Shown: in pieces, positions 44,280 through 52,399 of the stretch
How the letters are laid out: each line of letters starts with the position of its first letter
Position numbering within the stretch: the first letter of the stretch is position 1
The notes under the pieces: generated by a model
Database searches by the model: none
What the model saw: only the letters and a program-made list of their open reading frames with translations
Told to the model about the DNA's origin: nothing
Position numbers and translations under genes: made by a program
DNA from: Nannocystis sp. RBIL2
GTDB taxonomy: Bacteria; Myxococcota_A; Polyangia; Nannocystales; Nannocystaceae
Reading direction: 5' to 3'
Length of the DNA stretch: 64,000 nucleotides
NCBI RefSeq assembly: GCF_026626745.1
Contig: NZ_JAPNJW010000001.1
Coordinates: 434,001-498,000, forward strand

Positions 44280-45125
44280 TCAGCGGCCCGCCAGCAGCTG
44301 GGCGTGGTGGCGCAGGTGGTCGCCGATCAGCGTCGCCACGAAGAAGTACCCGTGGTCGTAGCCCGCGTGGTGATGGACCTCGACCGCTTGCCGCGCGCGC
44401 GCGCAGGCGGCGGCGAACACCTCCGGGCGGAGCTGCTCGCCGAGGAACTTGTCGGCCTCGCCCTGATCGATGCGGATGAGGTCGTCGCGGCGGTGGCCGT
44501 CCTCGACCAGCGCGGTCGCGTCGTACGGGCGCCAGCGCTGTTGATCGGGCCCGAGGTACGCCGAGAACGCCTTGGTGCCCCACGGCACCTGTGACGGCGT
44601 GGCGATCGGCGCCAGCGCCGACACCGACGCGAACTTCGCCGGCTCGCGGAGGCCGAGGACCAGCGCCCCGTGGCCGCCCATCGAGTGGCCCATGATCCCG
44701 AGCGCCCCGGGGCGCAGCGGGAACCGGTCGGCGATCAGGGCCGGCAGCTCCTCGGCCACGTACGAGTACATGCGAAAGTGCGGCGCCCACGGCGACTCGG
44801 TCGCGTCGACGTAGAAGCCCGCTCCCTGGCCGAGGTCGTAGGCCGGGTCGTCGGCCACGTTCGGGCCGCGCGGGCTCGTGTCGGGGGCGATCACGATGAG
44901 ACCGAGCTCGGCCGCGTAGCGCTGGGCCCCGGCCTTCACCGTGAAGTTCTCCTCGGTGCAGGACAGCCCGGACAGGTAGATGACCGCCGGCAGCGCGCGC
45001 GAGCGGCCCTGCTCGGGCACGAACACCGACAGCCGCATCTCCGTCCCGGTCGCCGTCGACGCGTGGCTGTAGGTCCCCTGTACGCCGCCGAAGCAGCGGC
45101 TCTCGCTGATCGTCCGCAATTCCAT
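44280..45125 (-). CDS. fghA: S-formylglutathione hydrolase (esterase D family)
   Basis: A 281-residue cytoplasmic enzyme that releases formate from S-formylglutathione in formaldehyde detoxification. Motifs are YLSGLSCTEENF, DTSPRG, the nucleophile elbow GHSMGGHGAL with Ser148 and the late His in YDHGYFF. The length matches the family. The start at 45123-45125 has TAGGGT eight bases upstream and no ribosome site. The partner glutathione-dependent formaldehyde dehydrogenase is not nearby. Confidence 0.93.
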   Translation of the reverse strand: MELRTISESRCFGGVQGTYSHASTATGTEMRLSVFVPEQGRSRALPAVIYLSGLSCTEENFTVKAGAQRYAAELGLIVIAPDTSPRGPNVADDPAYDLGQGAGFYVDATESPWAPHFRMYSYVAEELPALIADRFPLRPGALGIMGHSMGGHGALVLGLREPAKFASVSALAPIATPSQVPWGTKAFSAYLGPDQQRWRPYDATALVEDGHRRDDLIRIDQGEADKFLGEQLRPEVFAAACARARQAVEVHHHAGYDHGYFFVATLIGDHLRHHAQLLAGR

Positions 45126-45213
45126 CGCCCGGGACCCTAGCACCGGCCGCGGCCGCGCGGAAGCCTCCCGGCGGCCGGGGCCGCACCTCTCGCGGCCCCT
45201 GAGCCCGCTGCCT

Positions 45214-45331
45214 CACATGTCCGCGAGGACAGACGCCCCGCCCGCCGCTCCGCGAGGCGAGAGCACCTGTCCCCCGAGACAGCCCCGGAGACCTGTCCGC
45301 GAGGGCAGCCCCACATGTCCCCAGGGACAGC
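45214..45331. repeat. Cluster of CATGTCC/CCTGTCC repeats
   Basis: 45214-45233 has CATGTCC and CAGAC 14 nt apart. 45263-45331 has CCTGTCC/CAGCC, CCTGTCC/CAGCC and CATGTCC/CAGCC pairs, each 14 nt apart. The cluster follows the 3' end of the gene at 45367. Confidence 0.7.
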
Positions 45332-45366
45332 CCTCGCCGCGCGGCGCGTAGAGCCGCGCCAGGCCC

Positions 45367-46524
45367 TCAGAACCGGCCGCTGAGGCCGAGCCCGCCGCCG
45401 CCCGGCGTGAGGGCCGGGAACACCGACAGCACCGACGCGCGCTCGCGGTTGATCCGGCGGTGCTTGGCCAGCCTGACCGACGCCATGATGATGAGGCCGA
45501 GGCCGCCGGCCGCCAGGAACACGCCGGCGGCCGTCGCCAGGTCGCGGCGGACCTTGGACTCCAGCTCGATCAGCGTCGTCGCCGAGCCGGTCGAGCCGGT
45601 GTCCCCGGTGTCGCCGGTGTCACCCGTATCGCCAGTGTCGGTCCCGGTGTCGCCCTCCTCGCGGAAGTCGACCTTGGCCGACTCGGCGGTCCCCTCGGCC
45701 AGCATCTCGGCGGAGCTCTTCTTGAACTCGTGCGTGCGCGACCAGTAGATCATCGCTGCGCCGCCGCCGCCCATCACCACGCCGACCGCGAACGCGGCGC
45801 CGATCCACGGCGGCGCGGACGGCTGGACGATCTGGCGGTTGTAGGGCCGGCCGCCCGGCGCGGTGTCGATCTCGGGCGGGATCTTCTTGATCTTCGGCTG
45901 CGCCTCCTCGATGCGCTTCATCAGCTCTTCGAGGCGCTTGCGGGCGTCGGCGGTCTCCTGGTAGCGGTCGCAGGCCGAGCCGTAGCGCTTTTTGCAGGCG
46001 CGCAGGTAGTCCGAGATGATGAGCTGCCCGCGCTTGAGCATGTCGACCTCACCGGACTCGACGTACAGCTGCTCGTACGCGGTGACCGCGTTGAGCAACA
46101 TGGCCGAGCGGACGGTGTGGTTGGACTCGTTCTCCGACAGGGCGTCGAGGGCCTTGACCCACATGCGGGCCGCCTCGCGGTAATTGCCCTCGTCGAAGCG
46201 GGCCGACGCCTCGGCGTCGAACTGCAGGGCGAGCGTGTCGCTGCCGACGTTGGGCTTGCGCGACATCGTGATCCCCGAGCTGTTCTTCGGGCCAGATCCC
46301 GAGGTGGCGCGGGCGCCGGGGGCGACCTGCCCCTCCTCGAGCGGGGCGTCGGGGATCGCCTCGTCGCCGGCGTCGGGCATGTCGGGGTCGATCGGCCGGC
46401 TCGAGCTGGCGGTCCCGATCGGGGCGTCTTGCTTCTTCGCCGGCTTGGCGGCCACGGGCGGCGCGATCAGCGAGACTGCGAGCACGACGCACAGGCCGTG
46501 GAGCGGACGACGCGAGAGCTGCAT
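45367..46524 (-). CDS. Exported TPR-like protein with two TM segments
   Basis: A 385-residue protein. Signal peptide (LCVVLAVSLIAPPVAA), a disordered Pro/Asp/Ser-rich region, then a helical TPR-like domain at about 100-205 (FDEGNYREAARMWVKALDALSE, YLRACKKRYGSACDRYQETA). A TM helix follows at about 236-256, then a DTG tripeptide tandem repeat (about 295-312), and a second TM helix at about 330-350 before a short Arg-rich end. Function unknown; likely an envelope scaffold. Several similar proteins occur in myxobacteria. Divergent from the ftsW-type gene. Confidence 0.65.
   Translation of the reverse strand: MQLSRRPLHGLCVVLAVSLIAPPVAAKPAKKQDAPIGTASSSRPIDPDMPDAGDEAIPDAPLEEGQVAPGARATSGSGPKNSSGITMSRKPNVGSDTLALQFDAEASARFDEGNYREAARMWVKALDALSENESNHTVRSAMLLNAVTAYEQLYVESGEVDMLKRGQLIISDYLRACKKRYGSACDRYQETADARKRLEELMKRIEEAQPKIKKIPPEIDTAPGGRPYNRQIVQPSAPPWIGAAFAVGVVMGGGGAAMIYWSRTHEFKKSSAEMLAEGTAESAKVDFREEGDTGTDTGDTGDTGDTGDTGSTGSATTLIELESKVRRDLATAAGVFLAAGGLGLIIMASVRLAKHRRINRERASVLSVFPALTPGGGGLGLSGRF
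45600..45650 (-). repeat. 9-bp tandem repeat encoding GDT/DTG runs
   Basis: Repeated ggtgtcgcc-like units encode DTGDTGDTGDTG in the spacer between the two TM helices. Frame is preserved on copy-number change. Confidence 0.7.
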
Positions 46525-46636
46525 GGACGTCCGTGAGGATGACGCGACCCCCCCGGCTTGCGCAAGGCCCCGCCGAAAACGTCAAAAAGCCCCTCCAGAC
46601 CCGCCTCGGCGCCATTTGGGCACGCAGGCGGGTCAA

Positions 46637-46659
46637 GTTGACACGCCCTCGTTGTCAAC
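46637..46659. promoter_or_regulatory. Inverted repeat upstream of the ftsW-type gene
   Basis: GTTGACA (46637-46643) and TGTCAAC (46653-46659) form a perfect 7-bp inverted repeat with a 9-bp centre in the divergent promoter region. The left arm includes TTGACA, a perfect -35 hexamer. A binding protein is unknown. Confidence 0.5.
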
Positions 46660-46737
46660 CTGGCGCTGCGCACCTGCGCACCCCCCGGTTTGCGCCGAAA
46701 ACTCGCCTCGCGCGCGCACATGTGCGAGGGGCTGGGC

Positions 46738-48069
46738 GTGACCCCGAGCGAGACCGCGGCCCTGGACCCGGGAGACGACCCCGTCGTCGAGCCCGCGGAG
46801 GGTTCGCCGTCGCTCGTCGCGGACGAGGGCGAGGAGCGGCGGGCCATGGACCCCTGGCTGTTCTTCGCCGCCATGTCGCTGGCCTGCCTCGGCCTCGTCA
46901 TGGTCTACAGCGCCAGCGTCTACACCGCGCGCGTGCGCTACCACGACTGGGAGTACTTCCTCGGCCGCCAGAGCGTGCTGTTCGCGCTCGGCACCGCCGT
47001 CATGGTGCTCACGTCGCGGCTCGACTACCGGATCTTCCGCCGCTTCGCCCCGCACCTGATGGGCATCGGCCTCATGGGCCTCTTGCTCGTGCTCGCCGTC
47101 GGCGACGAGGTCAACGGCGCGCGCCGGTGGATCCGCGCGCCCGGCATCAACATCCAGCCGAGCGAGCTCGCCAAGGTGTTTTTGGCGATGTTCCTCTCCT
47201 CCATGCTGGCCCGCCAGGGCGAGCGCGTGCGCCGCTTCAAGGCCGGCTTCCTCCCGCCGCTGCTGGTCGCCTCGCTGACCATGGTCCTGGTCCTGCTCGA
47301 GAAGGACCTCGGCACCACCATCCTCCTCGGCGCCGTGACGCTGACCGCGTTGTTCGTCGCCGGCACGCGGATCACCTACGTCGTCGCCGCCATGATGCTG
47401 GCCGCGCCGCTCGCCTGGTCGCAGATCGTCGGCGTCGGCTTCCGCAAGGGCCGCCTGCTCGACTTCCTCTCGGGCGAACAGTCGTACCAGATCCAGCAGT
47501 CGCTGATCGCCGTCGGCTCGGGCGGCACGTGGGGCCTCGGCCTCGGCGCCGGCCGGCAGAAGCTCGGGTTTTTGCCCGAGAACCACACCGACTTCATCCT
47601 CGCCAGCATCGCCGAGGAGCTCGGCCTCGTCGGCGTGTGGACCGTGATCGGCCTGTTCTGCCTGCTCGTGTGGCGCGGGCTCGTGGCCGCCCGCGGCGCC
47701 CCGGACCGCTTCGGCACCTACCTCGCCGTCGCGCTCTCGGCCCTGTTCGGCTTCCAGGCCTTGATCAACATCTCGGTGGTCCTCGATGTGATCCCGGCCA
47801 AGGGCATCACCCTGCCGTTCCTGTCGTACGGCGGCTCGTCGCTGCTGGTCAGCATGGGCGCCACCGGGGTCCTGCTCTCGATCTCCCGCCGCCCGCGCCC
47901 GTGGCGGATCAGCGACCAGCGCAGCCGCGCCCCCGCCTCCGAGCGGCCCGCGCGGACCGACCGCCGCCAGCGCTCCGCCGAGCCGCCGCGCAAGTCGTGG
48001 TGGCCGTGGAAGCGCGCCGCGGCCGCGCCGAGCGGCCCGCGCCGCAACGCCCGCATCGCGCGCTCCTGA
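46738..48069 (+). CDS. ftsW: FtsW/RodA/SpoVE-family peptidoglycan glycosyltransferase
   Basis: 443 residues from a GTG with GAGGGG about six bases upstream (an ATG at 46720 is also in frame). After an acidic N-terminal tail come about ten TM helices. Family signatures are MVYSASVYTA, INIQPSELAKVFLAMFL, LLEKDLGTTILLGAVTL, FLPENHTDFILASIAEELGL and PFLSYGGSSLLVSMGATGVLLSI. It polymerises lipid II glycan strands for septal or lateral wall growth with a class B PBP. It lies outside the usual mur/fts cluster, so it may be an extra paralogue (possibly RodA-like or sporulation-linked). The C-terminal 70 residues are Arg/Pro-rich. Confidence 0.88.
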   Translation: MTPSETAALDPGDDPVVEPAEGSPSLVADEGEERRAMDPWLFFAAMSLACLGLVMVYSASVYTARVRYHDWEYFLGRQSVLFALGTAVMVLTSRLDYRIFRRFAPHLMGIGLMGLLLVLAVGDEVNGARRWIRAPGINIQPSELAKVFLAMFLSSMLARQGERVRRFKAGFLPPLLVASLTMVLVLLEKDLGTTILLGAVTLTALFVAGTRITYVVAAMMLAAPLAWSQIVGVGFRKGRLLDFLSGEQSYQIQQSLIAVGSGGTWGLGLGAGRQKLGFLPENHTDFILASIAEELGLVGVWTVIGLFCLLVWRGLVAARGAPDRFGTYLAVALSALFGFQALINISVVLDVIPAKGITLPFLSYGGSSLLVSMGATGVLLSISRRPRPWRISDQRSRAPASERPARTDRRQRSAEPPRKSWWPWKRAAAAPSGPRRNARIARS

Positions 48070-48125
48070 GCCGGTGCCCCGGGCGGGTGGCGAGCGCCCG
48101 AGAAATCGCCAATACTCACGCGCAA

Positions 48126-48707
48126 GTGCCCCTGCGCGCCCTGCCCGAAGCGCTCACCTATCGCGTCGACCTCGCGCCCGCCGAGGTCCTGGCGCGGCTC
48201 CGCGGCGACGCCGACATCCAGATCCTCGAGGGTTTCCCGGCCCGCAGCCGCACCCGCCGCCGGTTCCTCGCCGAGCTCGGCCCGCGCAAATTTCGCGTCT
48301 GCCAGAACCTCACCGCCGGCGTGGTCGACACCGGGCCGGCCGTCATGCGGCGCATGACCCTCGAGGCCGACCTCGTCCCCATGCCCCAAGGGACAGACGT
48401 GCAGGTCCGCTTCATCCGCGGCCCGTTCGCCCGCCAGGCCAGCTTTTGGATCATGTGGGCCACCTGCCTGGCCTGGCTCGGCCTCACCGGCATCACCGGC
48501 GCCAAGCTGGGCCTCGTCGGCATGTTCATGGCGCTGACCATCCCGGCCTTCTTCTACGACCTCGCCCGCGCCCGCGGCACCGACGAGGAGCGCATCGAGC
48601 TGCTCAACCTGATGGAGCACCTCCTCGGCCCCTCTCTGGTCGGCGACAACCCGCTGGAGAACACCCCCTACCGCCGCCCCCGCCGCCTCCCGCAGGCGAC
48701 GAGCTGA
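48126..48707 (+). CDS. Small protein with two TM helices, function unknown
   Basis: 193 residues from a GTG at 48126; another in-frame GTG at 48087 would add 13. A beta-rich N-terminal domain (about 1-90) of the kind ALTYRVDLAPAEVLARLRGD is followed by two TM helices (FWIMWATCLAWLGL and LGLVGMFMALTIPAFFYDL) and a charged tail. An in-frame repeat of the CTGTCC family (48380-48396) encodes PMPQGTDVQ. It is 57 bases after ftsW and may be in its operon. Confidence 0.65.
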   Translation: MPLRALPEALTYRVDLAPAEVLARLRGDADIQILEGFPARSRTRRRFLAELGPRKFRVCQNLTAGVVDTGPAVMRRMTLEADLVPMPQGTDVQVRFIRGPFARQASFWIMWATCLAWLGLTGITGAKLGLVGMFMALTIPAFFYDLARARGTDEERIELLNLMEHLLGPSLVGDNPLENTPYRRPRRLPQATS

Positions 48708-48911
48708 AGTCCGCAGCGCCGCGCGACCCGACCGCGGACATCCGCCGGAGAACCCCTCCCGCAGGCTTCACGCCGAATTCCGCGACGCATGGAATGGCGC
48801 ACGAACGCCGGCGCCACACACCTCCGCAGGTCACGAGCCGAAGTCCGCGGATGGAGCGCGGACGACGGCGCGCCGGAGCTCAACGCCCGCAGACCACGAA
48901 CCGAAGTGCGC
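48691..48911 (+). repeat. Three degenerate copies of a 24-bp segment spanning the gene's 3' end
   Basis: Copies at 48691-48714, 48825-48848 and 48888-48911 follow the pattern CGCAGrynACGArCyGAAGTsCGC. The first includes the stop codon of the preceding gene. A second shared piece (cgcgacgcatg) lies near 48781 and 48909. It looks like repeated duplication of the gene's 3' end followed by drift. Confidence 0.6.
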
Positions 48912-49195
48912 GACGCATGAAGTCGCCGGACCGCGCCCGCCTCCGCGAACGCCTCGCGAGCGAGCCGTCGATGTGTCCGAGCTCGAGCCGATCGCGGGTC
49001 GCAGGCCGCCGCTGCGGATCGGGAATTCACCGTCTGCAGTGCGCCCGCGCGCCGTCGGCGGGGCGGTCGCCTTTATTCCCGATGCCGCCGGTCCGGAGCC
49101 TCACGTCGCGCGTGATGCATGCTCGCAGCGGCGATGCCCGGCGCGCCGGGCCGCGCCTCGACACTCGAGGCGCGCGCGGCTAGCTTTGCCGGGTC
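48912..49195. other. Rest of the intergenic region, nothing recognised
   Basis: About 280 bases with no coding pattern. TAGCTT (49181-49186) nine bases before the next ATG is a likely -10 element. Confidence 0.45.
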
Positions 49196-50170
49196 ATGCT
49201 CCGCGTCGCCGTCGCGTCGTTCGTCCTCGCCGTCTCCGGCTGCATCTTCTTCCCGCCAGCGGGCGAGACCGACAGTGACAGCGGCACCGGCGGTCAGACC
49301 GGCGCCGACCTCTTCATCGCCGTGGGCGACTCCGGCGCCATCGTGCGTTCGACCAATGGCGCCGACTGGGTCATCTCGACCTCCGGCATCACCACCGCCC
49401 TCAACGACGTCGCCTACGGCGGCGAGATGTACGTCGCCGTCGGCCAGGCCGGCAAGATCCTCCACTCCGAGGACGGCGTCGAGTGGAGCGCCTCCTCGAG
49501 CCCGTCCACGCGCGACCTCTACGCCGTGCGCTGGCACGGCACGCGCTTTATCGCCGTCGGCGGCGACTACAGCGTCGGCGCCGAGACCCTCGAGTCCGAC
49601 GACGGCATCACCTGGACGCGGCCCGACCTGCCGGCCCCCAAGCACATGCTCGTCGACCTCGCCGGCGACGGCGTCACCCTCGTCGCCATCGGCAACTACC
49701 AGGCCGACGCCATGAACTTCGGCGCCTTCAACTGGCAGGACGGCGTCGGCTGGGTCCAGCGCGTCGACGGCAGCCCGACCGGCGATCGCTACAGCGCCCT
49801 CGGCCACGGCGCCCCCAACTTCGCCATGCTCGGCCCGATCAAGAGCGCCTACTCGGGCGACGGCCTGACCTGGAATTACACCCCGCTGTTCAACCTCGCC
49901 GCCGACCCGCGCGGCCTCACCTACGGCCCCGGCGGCTGGATCGCCGTCGGCGGCGGCGGCCAGATCCTCGCCTCGGCCGACGCCATCACCTGGCTCGCGC
50001 GGGCCTCCCCGTTCATGACCAACCTGAACGACGTCGCCAGCGACGGCCAGCGCCACGTCGCCGTCGGCGTCGGCGGCAACATCGCCTACAGCCCCGACGG
50101 CCTGAGCTGGACCGCAGTCACCCCGCCGCTCACCTCCGAGCTGCGAGGCGTCGCCCACACCCGGCAGTAG
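49196..50170 (+). CDS. Lipoprotein with BNR/photosystem-assembly-like beta-propeller
   Basis: A 324-residue protein. Lipobox AVSGC (Cys16), a short Asp/Ser/Gly linker, then about six repeats of the type FIAVGDSGAIVRSTNGADWV, MYVAVGQAGKILHSEDGVEW and WIAVGGGGQILASADAITW. These match BNR/YCF48-like propeller blades. It is surface or periplasmic; such propellers bind proteins or glycans. TAGCTT precedes the ATG by nine bases (leaderless pattern). An extended hairpin ends the gene. Confidence 0.8.
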   Translation: MLRVAVASFVLAVSGCIFFPPAGETDSDSGTGGQTGADLFIAVGDSGAIVRSTNGADWVISTSGITTALNDVAYGGEMYVAVGQAGKILHSEDGVEWSASSSPSTRDLYAVRWHGTRFIAVGGDYSVGAETLESDDGITWTRPDLPAPKHMLVDLAGDGVTLVAIGNYQADAMNFGAFNWQDGVGWVQRVDGSPTGDRYSALGHGAPNFAMLGPIKSAYSGDGLTWNYTPLFNLAADPRGLTYGPGGWIAVGGGGQILASADAITWLARASPFMTNLNDVASDGQRHVAVGVGGNIAYSPDGLSWTAVTPPLTSELRGVAHTRQ

Positions 50171-50187
50171 CCGTAGGCGAAGCCCCT

Positions 50188-50227
50188 GGCTTCAAGGACA
50201 TGCCCATACGGACATGCCCTTGAAGCC
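50188..50227. terminator. Hairpin terminator candidate built on CATGCCC repeats
   Basis: Perfect 10-bp arms GGCTTCAAGG (50188-50197) and CCTTGAAGCC (50218-50227) enclose two CATGCCC units 14 nt apart. It lies between convergent genes, so it could stop transcripts from both directions. Confidence 0.65.
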
Positions 50228-50253
50228 ATCCTCTGCTCCGAGCACCGCGCGCC

Positions 50254-52188
50254 TCACTGGCACGGCCCCTCGCTCGACGCTCGGAGGTTGAACTCGACGA
50301 TCTTCGCCGGCGCGGTGGCGGACAGCTTCAGCCGCAGCGTCGGCGCGCCGGCGTCGCAGTACAGGGCGAAGGTCGCCTCGAGCGGCCCCTGGACGCGCGG
50401 CGGACCGAGCCGGCAGCGCCCCCACAGCCGGGCCGCCTCGGCGAAGTCAGCGCGCGCGCGTCCGGCATCGAAGTTGGCCGCGTGGAGGCGGACGAACTCG
50501 CGCTCGTCCCAGCGCCGGAGCAGCCGCAGCGTGCCCTCGGCGGCCTCGACCAGCGCCGGCGCGGCGGCCAGGCCTGCCGCCTCGGCGGTGAAGCTCGAGA
50601 CCGGCGCGCCGGCCCACGGCGCGACGCGGAGCTCGAGGCGGAGCACGCCCCGCTCGCACGTCGCCTCGAAGCTGCCGGCGCGCGGGTCCTCGATCGCCAC
50701 CAGCCGCGGCTCGCCGCAAGTTCCCACGAGGGCGTGCCACCCGGCGAACTTGGCCGCCAGCGCCGCGGGCGGGTTGCTGTCGCGGAAGTCGGGCGCGAAC
50801 AGCCGCGCGTGGGCGGCGTCGTCCCAGCGCCCGACGAGCGCCGCGAGCTCGCCAGCCGCGCGCGTCAACGCGGGCGCGGGCGCGGGCCGGCGCGGCTCGA
50901 GCGCGCCCGTGTCGGCCAGCAGGTCGAGCACCCGGGCGCCGTCGGTCGGCAGGACGGTGCTCGAGATCGACGATTGGTTGCTCAGCAGGATCACCGCGAC
51001 CCCGCGGCCCGGCAGCATGTGCAGCGAGGCGCGGTAGTTGAGGGTCTTGCCGGCGAGGGCCACCACATGGTCGAAGCGACAGGTCGCCTGCACGCCGAAC
51101 CCGAGCCCGCTGCCGGAGATGTGGACGCGGGCCGGCGCGGCCGGGATCGAGGCCGCCGCGAAGCTCGTCAACACCGCCAGCGCGTGCGCCTCGCGGACCG
51201 TCGCGCGGCGCAGCGGCCCGACCTCCGCCTCGTCGCGGGCCGGCCACGCGGCGAGGTTGAAGGCCGCGTAGCGGGCCAGGTCCTCCACGCTCGAATACAG
51301 CCCGCCGGCCGCGTCGGCGGCCCCCGGGCGCCAGTGCGGCCGCGGCCGCGAGGTCCCCTCCGGCGCGCGCTCGTGGCCGATCGCCAGCCTGTCCCCGGGG
51401 ACATCCTCGGGCGCCCACACCGTCGAGGTCATCCCCAGCGGCGTCAGGATCTGGTCGCGGACGTAGCGGCGATGATCGACGCCGGCGACCTCCTCGACGA
51501 GCGGACCCAACAGCTGGAACCCGAGGTTCGAGTAGACGCGCCGCTCGCCCGGCGGTCGGTCCAGCCCGATCCCCGCGAGCGTCGCCAGGAACTCGGCGCG
51601 GCTCGGCGGCGTCTCCGGGTACTCGGCGAAGTTGCCCATGCGCGGCAGCCCGGCCGTGTGGGTGAGGATCTGCCGGACCGTGAAGCGCGGACTGTCGGCC
51701 GTCGGATAGGCGATGTCGTCGAGCGCGGGGAGGTAGGACGCGGCCGGCCGATCGAGGTCGAGTCGACCCTCGTCGCGCAACTTGAGCACCGCGAGCGCAG
51801 TGAAGGTCTTCGTGATCGAGCCGACCCCGAACACGCTGTCGCGCTCGACCGGCAACCCGCGCGCCGGGTCGCGGTGCCCGTAGCCGCGGAACCACGCCAG
51901 CTCCCCGTCGATGACCACCCCGGCCGCCAGCCCGACCAGCCGGTCGCGCGCGACCGTCTGCTGCAGGTACGCGTCGATCACCGGGAACGCGGCCTCGAGC
52001 TTCGCCCGCCGCTCCGGGTCGAGGAACACCGGCGGCGGGTCGGTCGGCTGCATCCGCCGTGGCTCGGGTGACTGCCGCGCCGCGACCACCGGCGGCTCCG
52101 CCGTCCCGGACGGGGGCGCGGGACGAACCACCGGAGCGCCGGCGCAGCCGACGAGCGAGGCGAGGATGACCGCGAGCGAACGCATCAT
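50254..52188 (-). CDS. Serine hydrolase of the class C beta-lactamase/esterase family, lipoprotein
   Basis: A 644-residue protein. Lipobox LVGC (Cys15), a Pro-rich linker, then the catalytic domain with SITK (Ser124, Lys127) and YSN (Tyr219 to Asn221). HTAGLPRMG, LGMTSTVW and GLYSSVEDLARYAAF are typical of this family. Two C-terminal domains of about 100 residues each look like tandem lipocalin or DUF3471-like beta domains. It probably hydrolyses peptides or esters at the envelope and is not necessarily a resistance enzyme. TAGTCT lies six bases before the start. An in-frame CCTGTCC/CATCC repeat (51388-51406) encodes EDVPGDRL. Confidence 0.85.
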   Translation of the reverse strand: MMRSLAVILASLVGCAGAPVVRPAPPSGTAEPPVVAARQSPEPRRMQPTDPPPVFLDPERRAKLEAAFPVIDAYLQQTVARDRLVGLAAGVVIDGELAWFRGYGHRDPARGLPVERDSVFGVGSITKTFTALAVLKLRDEGRLDLDRPAASYLPALDDIAYPTADSPRFTVRQILTHTAGLPRMGNFAEYPETPPSRAEFLATLAGIGLDRPPGERRVYSNLGFQLLGPLVEEVAGVDHRRYVRDQILTPLGMTSTVWAPEDVPGDRLAIGHERAPEGTSRPRPHWRPGAADAAGGLYSSVEDLARYAAFNLAAWPARDEAEVGPLRRATVREAHALAVLTSFAAASIPAAPARVHISGSGLGFGVQATCRFDHVVALAGKTLNYRASLHMLPGRGVAVILLSNQSSISSTVLPTDGARVLDLLADTGALEPRRPAPAPALTRAAGELAALVGRWDDAAHARLFAPDFRDSNPPAALAAKFAGWHALVGTCGEPRLVAIEDPRAGSFEATCERGVLRLELRVAPWAGAPVSSFTAEAAGLAAAPALVEAAEGTLRLLRRWDEREFVRLHAANFDAGRARADFAEAARLWGRCRLGPPRVQGPLEATFALYCDAGAPTLRLKLSATAPAKIVEFNLRASSEGPCQ

Positions 52189-52342
52189 CGGTAGAGACTA
52201 CTGTCCCTTCCCGGCCTGACGGAAGCGTCGAGGCCCAGAGGGCGCGCCGATCGTGCAAGCGGCGGCCTCCCGACCGCGAGCGTCGCTACGCCCCCTCACC
52301 CGTCGCCCTGCCCGCGCGACCCCCCGCACCCGCGTCCCTCAG

Positions 52343-52366
52343 CCTGTCCCTTCGGACATTTTATTC
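52343..52366 (+). repeat. CTGTCC hairpin with T-rich flank
   Basis: TGTCC/GGACA arms with a CTTC loop (52345-52358), followed by TTTTATT. It looks like a short intrinsic terminator on the plus strand, but both flanking genes are on the minus strand, so its use is unclear. Confidence 0.5.
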
Positions 52367-52399
52367 GAGCCGAGAATTTCTTCGACCCGCGACCACCGC

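Noticed and set aside
52343..52366. Intrinsic terminator on the plus strand
   Set aside because: The hairpin with T-run faces the plus strand, but both flanking genes are on the minus strand; kept only as a repeat.
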